From Eubacterium sp. AF16-48 (GTDB lineage: Bacteria > Bacillota > Clostridia > Lachnospirales > Lachnospiraceae), in NCBI RefSeq assembly GCF_003479405.1, contig NZ_QUHB01000011.1, forward strand, positions 1-64,000: a DNA stretch of 64,000 bases, read 5' to 3'. The notes below the pieces were generated by a model. It saw nothing but the letters and a program-made list of their open reading frames with translations, searched no databases and was not told where the DNA came from. Every line of letters starts with the position of its first letter. Within the stretch, counting starts at the first letter, position 1. Positions 52,938 to 61,986 of this stretch are shown one piece after another. Both the position numbers and the translations under genes were made by a program.

Positions 52938-54149
52938 CTATCCTCCTATTGAAACCAAAGGGATAACTTCACCGCTTACCGCACTAATTATTGTGGTATA
53001 ATTTTGGCCTTCTAAATTCTCTTTTATATCTATGATATCAGATAACGAGTTTTTACATTTTCCATATTTTCCGTCGATAAACCATACAGGCTCAATTCTC
53101 CATTCTTTAATATTATCAAAATCGTATCTTGCTATATATCCAAGCTTGATCATTGTAATTTCGATTTCATTATCTAAAATAATATTTTCAAAAGATTTTT
53201 TAATACTTTGAACAACATCTAATGTAGAGCAAATATATGAATCTTGAATTGTGCTTTTTACATCAAAAACACCAGACACTTCAAATGCAATCAATCCATT
53301 TCTACCATAAATGAAATAAACCCTTGATGAGGATATAAATTCGTTTTCACCAGTAGCGTTCATAATACTTAGCGAAGGAATATTTTGATAAAGAACAGGA
53401 TATATCAGGAGATATGCATCCTGTTCGTAATCCCATTTACTAACTTTTTCACCATATTTATCTCTTGTATCATATTCATCCTGTAGTTGATTTACTGTAG
53501 CAGCATCCATTGAATAGACTTGTGCTTCTCCAAGAATGTCATCAATATCAAGCAAGGATATAACTTGATTAGCATTGTCTAAAGCATTGCTTTTTTCAAT
53601 TCCATCTATGTTTTTATTATTGAAAATTTTCTTAAGCGTATCTTTTTCCTTGAAGTTTTTATAATTATCGAAATAATATGTGTAATTGTATTCAATCTCC
53701 ATTTTTGTGCGATAAGATACAGTCCCTAAAGAAAATGTTAAATCAGATTCGTCATCAAAAATATAGGAATAAAAGAGGTCATCCGGTCCAGTCATTTCGT
53801 CTGAAAATTCATCCACAATTTGACGTCCATCTGAAATACCGGAAACAATGCTTTCTTTGTCCCAAGTCACTGGTTTTGCAGAAGCTATTGACACTTTTTG
53901 ATTCATGTCAAAATCAGCCGGAATATTTACATTGGCTTTAATTGTAAGCTTCTCAACATCCCTATCCTCAATGTAAGTTGGAAATTCGCTTACATCATTT
54001 TCATTATTTGCTCCTGATGAGTTATCTCCCGATAAGGAAGAATTAGAGTTTTGCTTATTTTCTGTTGTAGGAAAACATCCTGTCATCATAGCAGACACCA
54101 ATATAACCAACATACATACGCTAATTATTTTTTTAATATAAATTCTCAT
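52938..54149 (-). CDS. Large lipoprotein of the two-component/ABC locus
   Basis: 403 residues from ATG 54149 (AAAGGTAAGG upstream; longer in-frame starts lack a site). Lipoprotein signal with lipobox (LVSAMMTGCFPTTE, Cys about 25), then a Ser/Asn/Glu-rich linker and a large extracytoplasmic beta-rich domain. I recall similar proteins annotated DUF6034, but that is unsure. First gene of the four-gene ABC operon; it may bind the antimicrobial or hold it for the permeases. Confidence 0.65.
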   Translation of the reverse strand: MRIYIKKIISVCMLVILVSAMMTGCFPTTENKQNSNSSLSGDNSSGANNENDVSEFPTYIEDRDVEKLTIKANVNIPADFDMNQKVSIASAKPVTWDKESIVSGISDGRQIVDEFSDEMTGPDDLFYSYIFDDESDLTFSLGTVSYRTKMEIEYNYTYYFDNYKNFKEKDTLKKIFNNKNIDGIEKSNALDNANQVISLLDIDDILGEAQVYSMDAATVNQLQDEYDTRDKYGEKVSKWDYEQDAYLLIYPVLYQNIPSLSIMNATGENEFISSSRVYFIYGRNGLIAFEVSGVFDVKSTIQDSYICSTLDVVQSIKKSFENIILDNEIEITMIKLGYIARYDFDNIKEWRIEPVWFIDGKYGKCKNSLSDIIDIKENLEGQNYTTIISAVSGEVIPLVSIGG

Positions 54150-54233
54150 AACATACCTTACCTTTCTTTTTACAATTAATATCTTGAGGTTTAATCTTAT
54201 ATTTTGATATAGAATCGTAATTTTTCCATAAAT

Positions 54234-54277
54234 CAAGCCTCCCGTATGATCTATAACTAAATCATACGGGAGGCTTG
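54234..54277. repeat. 17-bp perfect inverted repeat at the lipoprotein promoter
   Basis: Arms 54234-54250 and 54261-54277 are exact reverse complements, with a 10-base spacer. On the minus strand the -10 of the predicted lipoprotein promoter (TATGAT, 54266-54261) lies in the first arm. In read-through RNA from the upstream operon it would form a strong hairpin. Confidence 0.9.
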
Positions 54278-54314
54278 TATCGTAAATTGTATCAATCTGT
54301 ATCTAAATTGTATA
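54261..54314 (-). promoter_or_regulatory. Response-regulator-type promoter, lipoprotein/ABC operon
   Basis: Minus-strand GATACA copies at 54303-54298, 54293-54288 and 54281-54276, plus a tATACA at 54314-54309, then a 9-base gap and TATGAT (54266-54261). The last two GATACA copies are 6 bases apart, the same geometry as in front of the response-regulator gene. Confidence 0.7.
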
Positions 54315-54328
54315 TTCTGTAATCATCT

Positions 54329-55048
54329 TTATTTTTCTTTTACATCGATTGGACACTGTAAAATTCCAAACTCTGTATAATATTCTTTTATATCATCTTT
54401 CTTACATGCCCATTCCTCTAAATAATAATACTCATTTATGTCAAGTCCTAATTGATTCTCATAATAGTTTTTTACCGCTAACTCTAATGAATTTATAAAT
54501 GATGGATCTTCCTGTCCATAATTTAGGTAGTAAGATGAAGAAGGGCAAGAAAGGGATATTAATGTTTTTGTTTTTTCCTCATAATTGAATTCAAGCACGA
54601 AATCGCCCAATGTTATAACCACATTTATAAAATTTAGTGCCGTAGGTTGATTATCTATCTTGACTAAAGTGCTGTTTTGAGAATAATTCGCTATTCCATC
54701 TGAAATTATCATTTTTATGTGTTCGCAAATAGATTCATCGCTTTCAAAAAAAGTTTCAAATAACTCAAATGATTTTTTTTGCATATAGGATGGTTCATAA
54801 TTGTCTCTATCTAAAGATATATCATTATATGCACCAATACCTATCTCACGATTATAATAAAGTTCAGCGACCTGATTACTTGTTATTTTCGTGGTGTTTC
54901 GCATATTGTAATCCCAGTAAATTTTTTTATTCAGTAATCTTTCTTCATTTTGCTCATTCATAAGCTGCGGTAAGAATACAATACAAACAGTCATAATTAA
55001 CAATAATAAAAACACACTTATTTTCTTTACTTTATTCATCTTCTTCAC
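54329..55048 (-). CDS. Membrane-anchored protein coupled to the sensor kinase
   Basis: 239 residues. One N-terminal anchor (ISVFLLLLIMTVCIVFLPQL) followed by an extracytoplasmic domain with no motif I recognise. Its start overlaps the kinase gene by 17 bases, so it is co-translated with the sensor; a role in sensing or in tuning the kinase is a reasonable inference. Confidence 0.7.
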   Translation of the reverse strand: MKKMNKVKKISVFLLLLIMTVCIVFLPQLMNEQNEERLLNKKIYWDYNMRNTTKITSNQVAELYYNREIGIGAYNDISLDRDNYEPSYMQKKSFELFETFFESDESICEHIKMIISDGIANYSQNSTLVKIDNQPTALNFINVVITLGDFVLEFNYEEKTKTLISLSCPSSSYYLNYGQEDPSFINSLELAVKNYYENQLGLDINEYYYLEEWACKKDDIKEYYTEFGILQCPIDVKEK

Positions 55049-56414
55049 CGCCTTTTTTTAAGGTAAAGGAAACGGTAGTGCCATTACCTTTTTCACTTTC
55101 AAAAGAAAGCTCCGTACCGTGGAGTGTTGCAATCTCTTTGCACAAGGATAATCCAAGACCTGCACCACCAAATTTTCTTGAACGAGATTTATCCTCACGG
55201 TAAAATGGTTCGGTTAAAAGTTTAATATTTTCCTTTGCAATACCTCTGCCTTTGTCCTCAACAAAAACTCGAACAATATCATTTGATGATTTGCTATAAA
55301 TTTTAACAGTAGTTTGAGGTTCTGATGCCTTAAAAGCATTGTCAACTAAATTATAAAGAAGTGAAAGCAAAAGCACGCCATTTGCACATATTGTTTCATC
55401 ATCAAAATCAATGGAAAATAAAACATCGTACTTTTCGGATAAGTGTTTTAGAGTGGCTTTTAACTGTTCTCCAATGGTTAAAAGATTTAGTTTTTCCATT
55501 TCTATCTGCTCATTTTGAAACACGTATAAATCCAGTAATTGTAATGATAGTTTTTCAAGACGCTTTGCTTCATTATATATTGCTTCCGCTGCTTGGTCTT
55601 TCTCCGTTGTATTCAGGTCGTAAGAACGTAACATTTGAGCGTATCCTATGATAGCCGTCATTGGAGTTTTCATTTCGTGAGTAAAATCAGCCACAAAGAT
55701 ATTACGTTTTTCCGATTCTTCTCTGATCTCTTTAATTTTTTGTTCAATAGCTAATGACATAGAATTAAAACTTTCGGATAAAGCAGTGATTTCGTAATCA
55801 GAGCTTTTAACATCAACTTTTTTTCCATAGTTGCCCAATGCGACCTCATCCGAAACTTTGGTAAGTAAACTCAAAGGTTTTGTTATTTTTTTCGCTGAGG
55901 CAAGTATCAACAATCCGCTTATAACAGATATGATGAAAACGACAATGCCATAACTGTTCCAAAACAAACCACATTGTTTTTGTATTTCCGTGAAATCTGA
56001 GTAAACAACGAGATAATAAACATCTGCTTCGGTGCCAATTTTGCATACTGATTCCATAAGGATTAGGTCATCTTTTTTAATAAACTGAGATACACACTTG
56101 TTGTCATCAATCTCCGTATATTCACTTGTTGCATTTTGTGATGTATGTATTTCAATCTCCACCACGGAATTATCTAAAGAATCCTTTATTTGACGGACTA
56201 TATTGTTTTTATGCGTTCCGGGTATTTCGCTGTAAGAAACATCTGCGAAAGCCAAAAAACTGTCTGCTACATAGTTTACGGTGGCCTTTACACGTTCTAC
56301 TTGCGTATTCCAAAGAGTATTGTTTACATTATTGATAACAAGTATCCCGCCAACACCCGTCGCAAGGAGAACGATGATATATGCTATGCAAAAAAAATTA
56401 TATGATAATTTCAT
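55032..56414 (-). CDS. Sensor histidine kinase
   Basis: 460 residues. Two membrane segments (about 7-27 and 153-172) flank a 125-residue extracytoplasmic sensor domain. HAMP (about 174-226), H-box FTHEMKTPMTAIIGYAQML with His246, N-box LLYNLVDNAFKAS, G1 DKGRGIAKENI and G2 GGAGLGLSLCKEIA. All catalytic elements intact. The ATGA overlap with the response-regulator stop couples the two. Confidence 0.93.
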   Translation of the reverse strand: MKLSYNFFCIAYIIVLLATGVGGILVINNVNNTLWNTQVERVKATVNYVADSFLAFADVSYSEIPGTHKNNIVRQIKDSLDNSVVEIEIHTSQNATSEYTEIDDNKCVSQFIKKDDLILMESVCKIGTEADVYYLVVYSDFTEIQKQCGLFWNSYGIVVFIISVISGLLILASAKKITKPLSLLTKVSDEVALGNYGKKVDVKSSDYEITALSESFNSMSLAIEQKIKEIREESEKRNIFVADFTHEMKTPMTAIIGYAQMLRSYDLNTTEKDQAAEAIYNEAKRLEKLSLQLLDLYVFQNEQIEMEKLNLLTIGEQLKATLKHLSEKYDVLFSIDFDDETICANGVLLLSLLYNLVDNAFKASEPQTTVKIYSKSSNDIVRVFVEDKGRGIAKENIKLLTEPFYREDKSRSRKFGGAGLGLSLCKEIATLHGTELSFESEKGNGTTVSFTLKKGGEEDE

Positions 56415-57076
56415 TTTAATTTCTCCGCTCTAAATTTGTATCCAACCTTATATATTGTTTCAATGGCATCGCCTAAATCAAGTTTTTTCTTCAACCTTTG
56501 AATGTGGAGATCTATTGTACGAGTATTTCCAAGATAAGGTTCTTGCCACACTTGTTCAAAAATGGTTTCTCTGTATAATGCAATGTTTTTATTCCGTACC
56601 AAGTACAATAATAAATCATATTCTTTGGCAGGTAAAACTACAAGTTCTCCGTCTAGCAGAACGGTGCGTTCCAGAGTGTCAATTTTGATTTTACCAACTT
56701 CAAGGATATTATCAGTCTTATGAAATCTTCTGAGTACAGTAGCTACACGTGCCAATAATTCTTCTAAATCAAACGGCTTTGAAATATAATCCTCAGCACC
56801 AAGTTTTAACCCTTTTACTCTATCAGGCACGGAAGTTTTGGCAGTAACAAAAATAACAGGTATATCAAACTGTTTGATATATTCTATTAGATCGTATCCG
56901 TCAATATCAGGCAACATAATATCAAGTAATATTAAATCATATCTTTTTTCTTCAATTTTTTGGGTCGCAGCCATTCCATCATTCACTATTTCACACATAT
57001 ATCCGTTTTTACAAAGACACAGTTTAACCATTTCGGCTATGGACTGCGCATCTTCAACAATTAAAATTTTATTCAC
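56411..57076 (-). CDS. OmpR/PhoB-family response regulator
   Basis: 221 residues from a GTG start at 57076 (AGAGGTGA upstream). Receiver: acidic E8-D9, phosphoacceptor D52 in LILLDIMLPD, then FVTAKT and DYISKPFD. C-terminal winged helix: LPAKEYDLLLYLVRNKN and GNTRTIDLHIQRLKKKL. OmpR/PhoB-type regulators bind direct repeats; two GATACA repeats sit right in front of this gene's -10, indicating autoregulation. Confidence 0.94.
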   Translation of the reverse strand: MNKILIVEDAQSIAEMVKLCLCKNGYMCEIVNDGMAATQKIEEKRYDLILLDIMLPDIDGYDLIEYIKQFDIPVIFVTAKTSVPDRVKGLKLGAEDYISKPFDLEELLARVATVLRRFHKTDNILEVGKIKIDTLERTVLLDGELVVLPAKEYDLLLYLVRNKNIALYRETIFEQVWQEPYLGNTRTIDLHIQRLKKKLDLGDAIETIYKVGYKFRAEKLK

Positions 57077-57095
57077 TTCGTTCACCTCTGATTTT

Positions 57096-57128
57096 ATTAT
57101 AACATATAATTGTATCTTTTTTTGTATC
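57096..57128 (-). promoter_or_regulatory. Response-regulator-type promoter of the two-component operon
   Basis: On the minus strand: GATACA (57128-57123), 6 bases, GATACA (57116-57111), 9 bases, TATAAT (57101-57096). There is no -35 hexamer, so the repeats probably recruit an activator. Start codon 20 bases further. Confidence 0.75.
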
Positions 57129-57321
57129 TTGCCCTCTATAATAGGATTCAAGGTTGGTTTAACATTAGACGATTTCAATTTTATTTTTCACAACCTGAAT
57201 TCTTATCGCTTCTATGTAGATATGAAATACCCTATTATAAGAGATTTCAAATCGTTCAATAAGAGTTCTCGTTTCTGTAAAATATAATAGATTTATTATA
57301 TCAATGCAAGGTGGTGAGCTT

Positions 57322-57519
57322 ATGGACGATAGAAACAACGATTTCGACTTCGATTTTATGCCTATAGGACAAGCGATTAAGAGAGCAGGAACTGCACAGG
57401 GGATGACAAGAGAACAACTTTCTCGTATCGTTGATTACGACCCAAGACATCTACAAGCTATTGAAAACGAGGGTCAATATCCAAGTTTAGAATTGTTCAT
57501 TCAACTTGTAACCATCTGA
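57322..57519 (+). pseudogene. Truncated XRE regulator
   Basis: 65 residues from ATG 57322 (AAGGTGG upstream). A complete helix-turn-helix of the type found in mobile-element regulators (MPIGQAIKRAGTAQGMTREQ, DYDPRHLQAIENEGQYPSLE) stops at QLVTI, where relatives continue with a FDISVDQ-like segment. The break coincides with the start of an unrelated coding fragment. Confidence 0.65.
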
Positions 57520-57658
57520 TGAAGAGCAGATGAGAGATAAAATTGAAAAACTATGTAGAAAAAATTATAACATACAAAATGTACGGTATGAACAATTTGC
57601 AGATGGGGAGGAAGTCGAAAATACCTGTCAGTACAAGAATGCGTACGAAGGTATTTAA
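57512..57658 (+). pseudogene. Fragment of a response-regulator-like gene
   Basis: An open frame without a start reads SDEEQMRDKIEKLCRK, VRYEQFADGEEV and CQYKNAYEGI before a stop. The segment up to FADGEE resembles the first third of an AgrA/LytTR-type receiver, but the Asp-containing strand and everything after are missing. Confidence 0.4.
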
Positions 57659-57766
57659 TGAACTAAAAAAATACGAATATAAAAATTTACATACAATAAA
57701 TTAGGTAGTGAATAGCGTTTACAACAAAAAGGTTGCGTTTACAACAAAAGGATTGAAAGTTAATAA

Positions 57767-58093
57767 AAGAAGGAATATGTTGACAGTCTAAAAGAGGAAC
57801 TTAACAAACCGGAGAATAAGGAACAGCTTAATTCAGTGTTAAAAGGTTTTGGTTCAGAAGATGAATATTGGGATTATGAATATATGGTTTATCAGAAACA
57901 ACTGCCTATTCAGAAATATGTTAAGAGCCTTGAAAATGATTATAATAATGCACATCAGGACGAATTTACAGAAGAACAATTGGCACAGAATTGGAATACC
58001 AAGCTGGATTCTATCAAGAAAAAGTTAGTAAAAGAGCAGCAATTTAAAGATGTTCAGAAACCTGTAGATATAGGACAAAGCTTTCAGGAGTAG
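57767..58093 (+). pseudogene. C-terminal fragment of an unrecognised protein
   Basis: A frame open from a stop at 57764 to 58093 with no good ribosome site. It is Lys/Glu/Asn-rich and helical (YVDSLKEELNKPENKEQLNS, LENDYNNAHQDEFTEEQLAQ). Composition resembles accessory proteins of clostridial conjugative elements. Probably debris from the same mobile element as the truncated XRE gene. Confidence 0.45.
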
Positions 58094-58153
58094 TATGTGG
58101 AAGTTTGAAGAATAGCATGTGGAATAGTATATAAAAGGAATATTTAAATAAAG

Positions 58154-58190
58154 AAGTCTGATTGGAAAAAAATCCAGTCAGGCTTTTTTT
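58154..58190 (+). terminator. Terminator after the mobile-element debris
   Basis: AAGTCTGATTGGA (58154-58166) pairs with TCCAGTCAGGCTT (58173-58185) with G-U pairs, then TTTTTT. Confidence 0.88.
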
Positions 58191-58217
58191 GACATCAAAT
58201 TACCCTAATATTACGTA

Positions 58218-58284
58218 ATGCCTTATATCTAAGGTAGTTTCTTAGCTCAAATCGGTGCGAGCACATGTGGAATTACCAAGGCAT
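58218..58284 (+). ncRNA. Candidate structured element
   Basis: Nested pairing: ATGCCTT (58218-58224) with AAGGCAT (58278-58284), GGTA (58233-58236) with TACC (58274-58277), and GCTC (58245-58248) with GAGC (58259-58262). It lies 280 bases before the glycyl-radical promoter, so it is not part of that operon's leader unless an earlier promoter exists. Class unknown. Confidence 0.35.
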
Positions 58285-58564
58285 CGTTAATTTTCTTTAT
58301 TTTTATGGTAATCGTGTTGGTTACACAGTAATGTGAGGAAGTGTTTGGGTATATTTAACATATGAAACGGCTTATTTTACAAGAATTATCCATTATAATT
58401 TTAAATTTCATGTATTCATATCCGCCGGAGTTTTTTCATAACTTATGGACTAATTCCCACCACAATATGATAACTTAAAAGCTTATTTTAGCCCTTAAAA
58501 TCACCATTACATATTGAAAACAATAAGAAACAATAAAAAGTAATAAAAAATAATAAAAAAATCG
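58285..58564. other. Intergenic region before the glycyl-radical operon
   Basis: AT-rich, no gene. The last 60 bases hold repeated AATAAA/AACAATAA motifs, possibly an UP-element-like stretch for the promoter at 58565. I see no riboswitch core or clear operator palindrome. Confidence 0.5.
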
Positions 58565-58591
58565 TTGACTTTACATATATCCCGTTATAAA
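58565..58591 (+). promoter_or_regulatory. Promoter of the glycyl-radical operon
   Basis: TTGACT (58565-58570), 15-base spacer, TATAAA (58586-58591), with an A-rich upstream stretch. The spacer is short, so activity may need an activator. Confidence 0.55.
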
Positions 58592-58620
58592 ATGAAACCA
58601 TAGAGATGAAGGAGGTGGAT

Positions 58621-60975
58621 ATGTTGAGTTGTTTAGTTAAAACAGACAGAATTGAAACATTAAAGAATAGAATGCTCTCGGTTCCAAGATATGCATCTAT
58701 TGAACAGGCAAAGATTATTACAGACACATATAAAGCACATGAAGGTGAGCCACGTATTATGCAGAGAGCGTACTCACTTAAGAACTGCTTAGAAAAGATA
58801 GGTATTAGCATTGAACCGGAAGAACTGATTGTGGGAAACAGAACAGCCGGTGTGAGATACGGAGTGGTTTTCCCGGAAAGCGGCAGCACATGGGTAGATA
58901 AGGAATTTGAAACTCTTCCAACCAGACCACAGGACAAGTTTAATGTTCATGAAGAAGATATTAAATATTTCAGAGAAGTAATATATCCTTATTGGCAGGG
59001 AAAATCATTAGAGGATGTGCTTAAGGCACGCTACGGAAAAGAGATTGATGAAATATCAAAGGTAGCAAAAATAAATCAGAAAGATCATGCACAGGGACAC
59101 ATTAATCCTGATTGCGAAGGATGGCTTAAGAAAGGTCCGGCAGGTCTTAAGGCAGAGGCACAGAAACATTTAGATGAAGAAACAGATGAAGAAAAGAAGC
59201 TTTTCTATAAGAGTGTTGTAACTGTTATGGACGGAGCTATTAACTTCATTATGAGATATCATTATTTGTTATTAGAGGAAGCTAAGGAAAATCCGAAGTG
59301 GGCAGATAACATGAAGACAGTGGCTGAAATCTGTAAAAACATTGCAGAAAGACCGCCGGTTACTTTTCACGAGGCAGCGCAGTCATTGTGGTTCTTATTT
59401 GTAATCCTGCAGATGGAATCAAATGCATCATCATTTTCACCGGGAAGAATGGACGTTTATATGTATCCTTATTATAAACATGACAGAGAAAATGGTGTTA
59501 GTGACCAGGATATATTGGAAATTATAGAAAGCCTTTGGCTTAAATTTAATGAAATTGTATATATGAGGAACTCAAACAGTGCTAAATTCTTTGCGGGATT
59601 CCCTATTGGATTTAACATTGCGGTAGGTGGTCAGGATGAAAATGGAGAGCCATATGAAAATGAACTTTCTTATTTATTCCTGAAATCTCAGGAACATATC
59701 GGTTTGCCACAGCCAAATCTTTCAGTAAGACTTTGTGAAAAAACCAGTGACAAATTATTGAAGGCAGCCATAAAGGTTGTTTCTCTTGGAAGCGGTATGC
59801 CGCAGTTCTTTAATGATAAGGCGGTTATCCCGGCTATGATAAAGGATTTAGGCATTGAAGAAAAGGATGCAAGAAATTATGCAATTGTAGGTTGTGTTGA
59901 ACTTACTACTCAGGGAGATAATCTGGGATGGTCAGATGCAGCAATGTTTAACTTAAATAAGGCATTAGAACTTACTTTGACAGGTGGCAAATGCCTCATA
60001 ACAGGAAAACAGCTGGCACCGGATAGAGGAAATCTAACAACATATGAAACTTTTGAAGATTTGGAAGAAGCCTTCAGACAGAACATAGACTACTTTATGG
60101 ATAAGATGATAAAGGCATGTGAGCAGGTTGAGCAGGCACACATGGATCTTCTTCCGACACCATTTTTGTCATCGGTTATTAATAACTGTATGGATAAAGG
60201 AATTGACGTTACACGAGGCGGTGCAAAGTACAATTTATCGGGCATTCAGATGATACAGGTAGCAAATCTGGCAGACAGCCTTGCGGCAATTAAGCAGATG
60301 GTGTATGACGAGAAAAAGGTGTCAAAGGAAAGACTTCTTAAGGCACTTGAGAACAATTATGAAGGTGACGAGATTTTAAGAACAATGCTTCTTAACAAGG
60401 TCCCTAAATACGGAAACGATGTTGAGTGGGTTGATAATCTTGGAGCAAAATGGGCAAAATATTTCCGTGAAAGAATTGGAAAGTTTGCCAATTACAGAGG
60501 CGGAAAATATCATACAGGAATGTATACTGTTTCAGCTCATGTACCAATGGGTGAAAATGTGGGAGCCTCTCCTGATGGAAGATATTCTAAGACACCGTTA
60601 GCTGATGGAGGTATGTCACCGGTTTACGGACGTGATGAACATGGACCGACAGCGGTTCTTAAGTCAGTGTCAAGGTTAGATAAGAGCTGGACTACTAACG
60701 GAGGACTTCTTAATATGAAGTTTTTACCGGAATTTTTCAAAACTGAAAATGGAATCGACAAATTCGCTAAGATGTTAAGAACTTTTGTGGATTTGGAGAT
60801 ACCTCATATACAGTTTAATGTTGTAAGAAAAGAAGATTTGTTGGCGGCTAAGAAGAATCCGGAGCAGTACAGAAACCTTACAGTCCGTGTTGCAGGATAT
60901 ACTGCATACTTTGTGGAACTGGCGGGAGAACTTCAGGATGAAATTATTGCCAGAACAAGTTATGACGATATTTAA
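58621..60975 (+). CDS. PflD-like glycyl-radical enzyme
   Basis: 784 residues from ATG 58621 (GGAGG 5 bases upstream; an ATG at 58606 lies before that site). Active-site Cys425 in VGCVEL with the Glu two residues on (E427) and radical Gly759 in RVAGYTAYF. CVE rather than the adjacent Cys-Cys of pyruvate formate-lyase indicates an eliminase/dehydratase. PTRPQD, DHAQGHI, ILQMESNASSFSPGRMD and YTVSAHVPMG resemble E. coli PflD as I remember it. Followed by its activase and an FSA-type aldolase, as near E. coli pflDC/fsaB. Substrate not proven. Confidence 0.88.
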   Translation: MLSCLVKTDRIETLKNRMLSVPRYASIEQAKIITDTYKAHEGEPRIMQRAYSLKNCLEKIGISIEPEELIVGNRTAGVRYGVVFPESGSTWVDKEFETLPTRPQDKFNVHEEDIKYFREVIYPYWQGKSLEDVLKARYGKEIDEISKVAKINQKDHAQGHINPDCEGWLKKGPAGLKAEAQKHLDEETDEEKKLFYKSVVTVMDGAINFIMRYHYLLLEEAKENPKWADNMKTVAEICKNIAERPPVTFHEAAQSLWFLFVILQMESNASSFSPGRMDVYMYPYYKHDRENGVSDQDILEIIESLWLKFNEIVYMRNSNSAKFFAGFPIGFNIAVGGQDENGEPYENELSYLFLKSQEHIGLPQPNLSVRLCEKTSDKLLKAAIKVVSLGSGMPQFFNDKAVIPAMIKDLGIEEKDARNYAIVGCVELTTQGDNLGWSDAAMFNLNKALELTLTGGKCLITGKQLAPDRGNLTTYETFEDLEEAFRQNIDYFMDKMIKACEQVEQAHMDLLPTPFLSSVINNCMDKGIDVTRGGAKYNLSGIQMIQVANLADSLAAIKQMVYDEKKVSKERLLKALENNYEGDEILRTMLLNKVPKYGNDVEWVDNLGAKWAKYFRERIGKFANYRGGKYHTGMYTVSAHVPMGENVGASPDGRYSKTPLADGGMSPVYGRDEHGPTAVLKSVSRLDKSWTTNGGLLNMKFLPEFFKTENGIDKFAKMLRTFVDLEIPHIQFNVVRKEDLLAAKKNPEQYRNLTVRVAGYTAYFVELAGELQDEIIARTSYDDI

Positions 60976-60993
60976 ATTTAAGAAAGTGATGAT

Positions 60994-61911
60994 GTGAATT
61001 TGAAAGGTTACGTTTTCGATTTTAAGAGATTTTCTACCCATGACGGACATGGCATCAGGACAACGGTTTTTCTTAAGGGATGTACCTTAAACTGTGTCTG
61101 GTGTCAGAACCCTGAGGGGATTTCAATTAAACAAAGACCTCTGTATTTCCCAAATAAATGCATACATTGTAATACATGTGTGCATTTGGCGGAAAACGGT
61201 GGTGTAACGGAAGTTGACGGAAAGATAAAGCTTGATGTTTCCAAGGTGGAGAACTGGCATTATATAATTGACAGTTGTCCGTCGGTGGCACTAACCATGG
61301 ATTCCAGGGAAATGACATCTCAGGAGGTAGTGGAGGAAGCCTGTAAGGATGCACCGTTTTTTAAATATGGTGGTGGAGTTACCCTGTCCGGTGGTGAGCC
61401 GTTGTTTCAACATGAGTTTGCCATTGAAATATTAAAAGGTTTAAAAGAAAAAAACATAACTACTACCATTGAGACGGCATCTCATATTCCTATGCCTATA
61501 TATAAGGAAGCCATGAAGTATATTGACTATGTATACGCAGACCTAAAAATAATGGATAGCAACCTTCATAAAAAGTATACGGGCGTAGATAACACTAGGA
61601 TAGTGCAAAATTTGAAGTGGCTGCTTATGTCAGAAAAGAAAGAAAATGTTATAATAAGAACACCACTAATACCCGGCATGACTGCGACTGAAGAAAATAT
61701 TGCAGGAATTGCAAAGTTTATAAGCGGTTTGTACCCGGAAGTAAAATACGAGATTTTAAATTACAATCCATTGGCACAGGCAAAGTATGACATGGTGGAT
61801 AAGGAATTTTGTTTTGAAAACAATCCGCCGTTATACAGCGATGACCAGATGAGAGCATTTGGAAAAATTGCCACAGACAATGGCGTGAAAAATCTTATAT
61901 TGGAAATATAA
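60994..61911 (+). CDS. Glycyl-radical enzyme activase (radical SAM)
   Basis: 305 residues from a GTG start at 60994. Radical-SAM cluster CxxxCxxC at C30, C34, C37 (KGCTLNCVWCQNPE). A ferredoxin-like insert with CIHCNTC and a later Cys (SCP) may hold a second cluster, as in PflC-type activases. SAM-binding GGVTLSGGEPLFQ and DLKIMDSNLHKKYTG. It abstracts the glycine hydrogen of the upstream enzyme. 18 bases after the enzyme gene. Confidence 0.94.
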   Translation: MNLKGYVFDFKRFSTHDGHGIRTTVFLKGCTLNCVWCQNPEGISIKQRPLYFPNKCIHCNTCVHLAENGGVTEVDGKIKLDVSKVENWHYIIDSCPSVALTMDSREMTSQEVVEEACKDAPFFKYGGGVTLSGGEPLFQHEFAIEILKGLKEKNITTTIETASHIPMPIYKEAMKYIDYVYADLKIMDSNLHKKYTGVDNTRIVQNLKWLLMSEKKENVIIRTPLIPGMTATEENIAGIAKFISGLYPEVKYEILNYNPLAQAKYDMVDKEFCFENNPPLYSDDQMRAFGKIATDNGVKNLILEI

Positions 61912-61932
61912 GTATTTAGAAGTATAAGTAAA

Positions 61933-61952
61933 TAATTAACGGTGGTTAATTA
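61933..61952 (+). promoter_or_regulatory. Intercistronic hairpin between activase and aldolase
   Basis: Perfect 8-bp stem TAATTAAC (61933-61940) with GTTAATTA (61945-61952), no T-run. It may be an operator-like palindrome or a processing site. Confidence 0.5.
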
Positions 61953-61986
61953 AATATAGAAAGAGAGAATTTTGGAGGTAAAAAAG

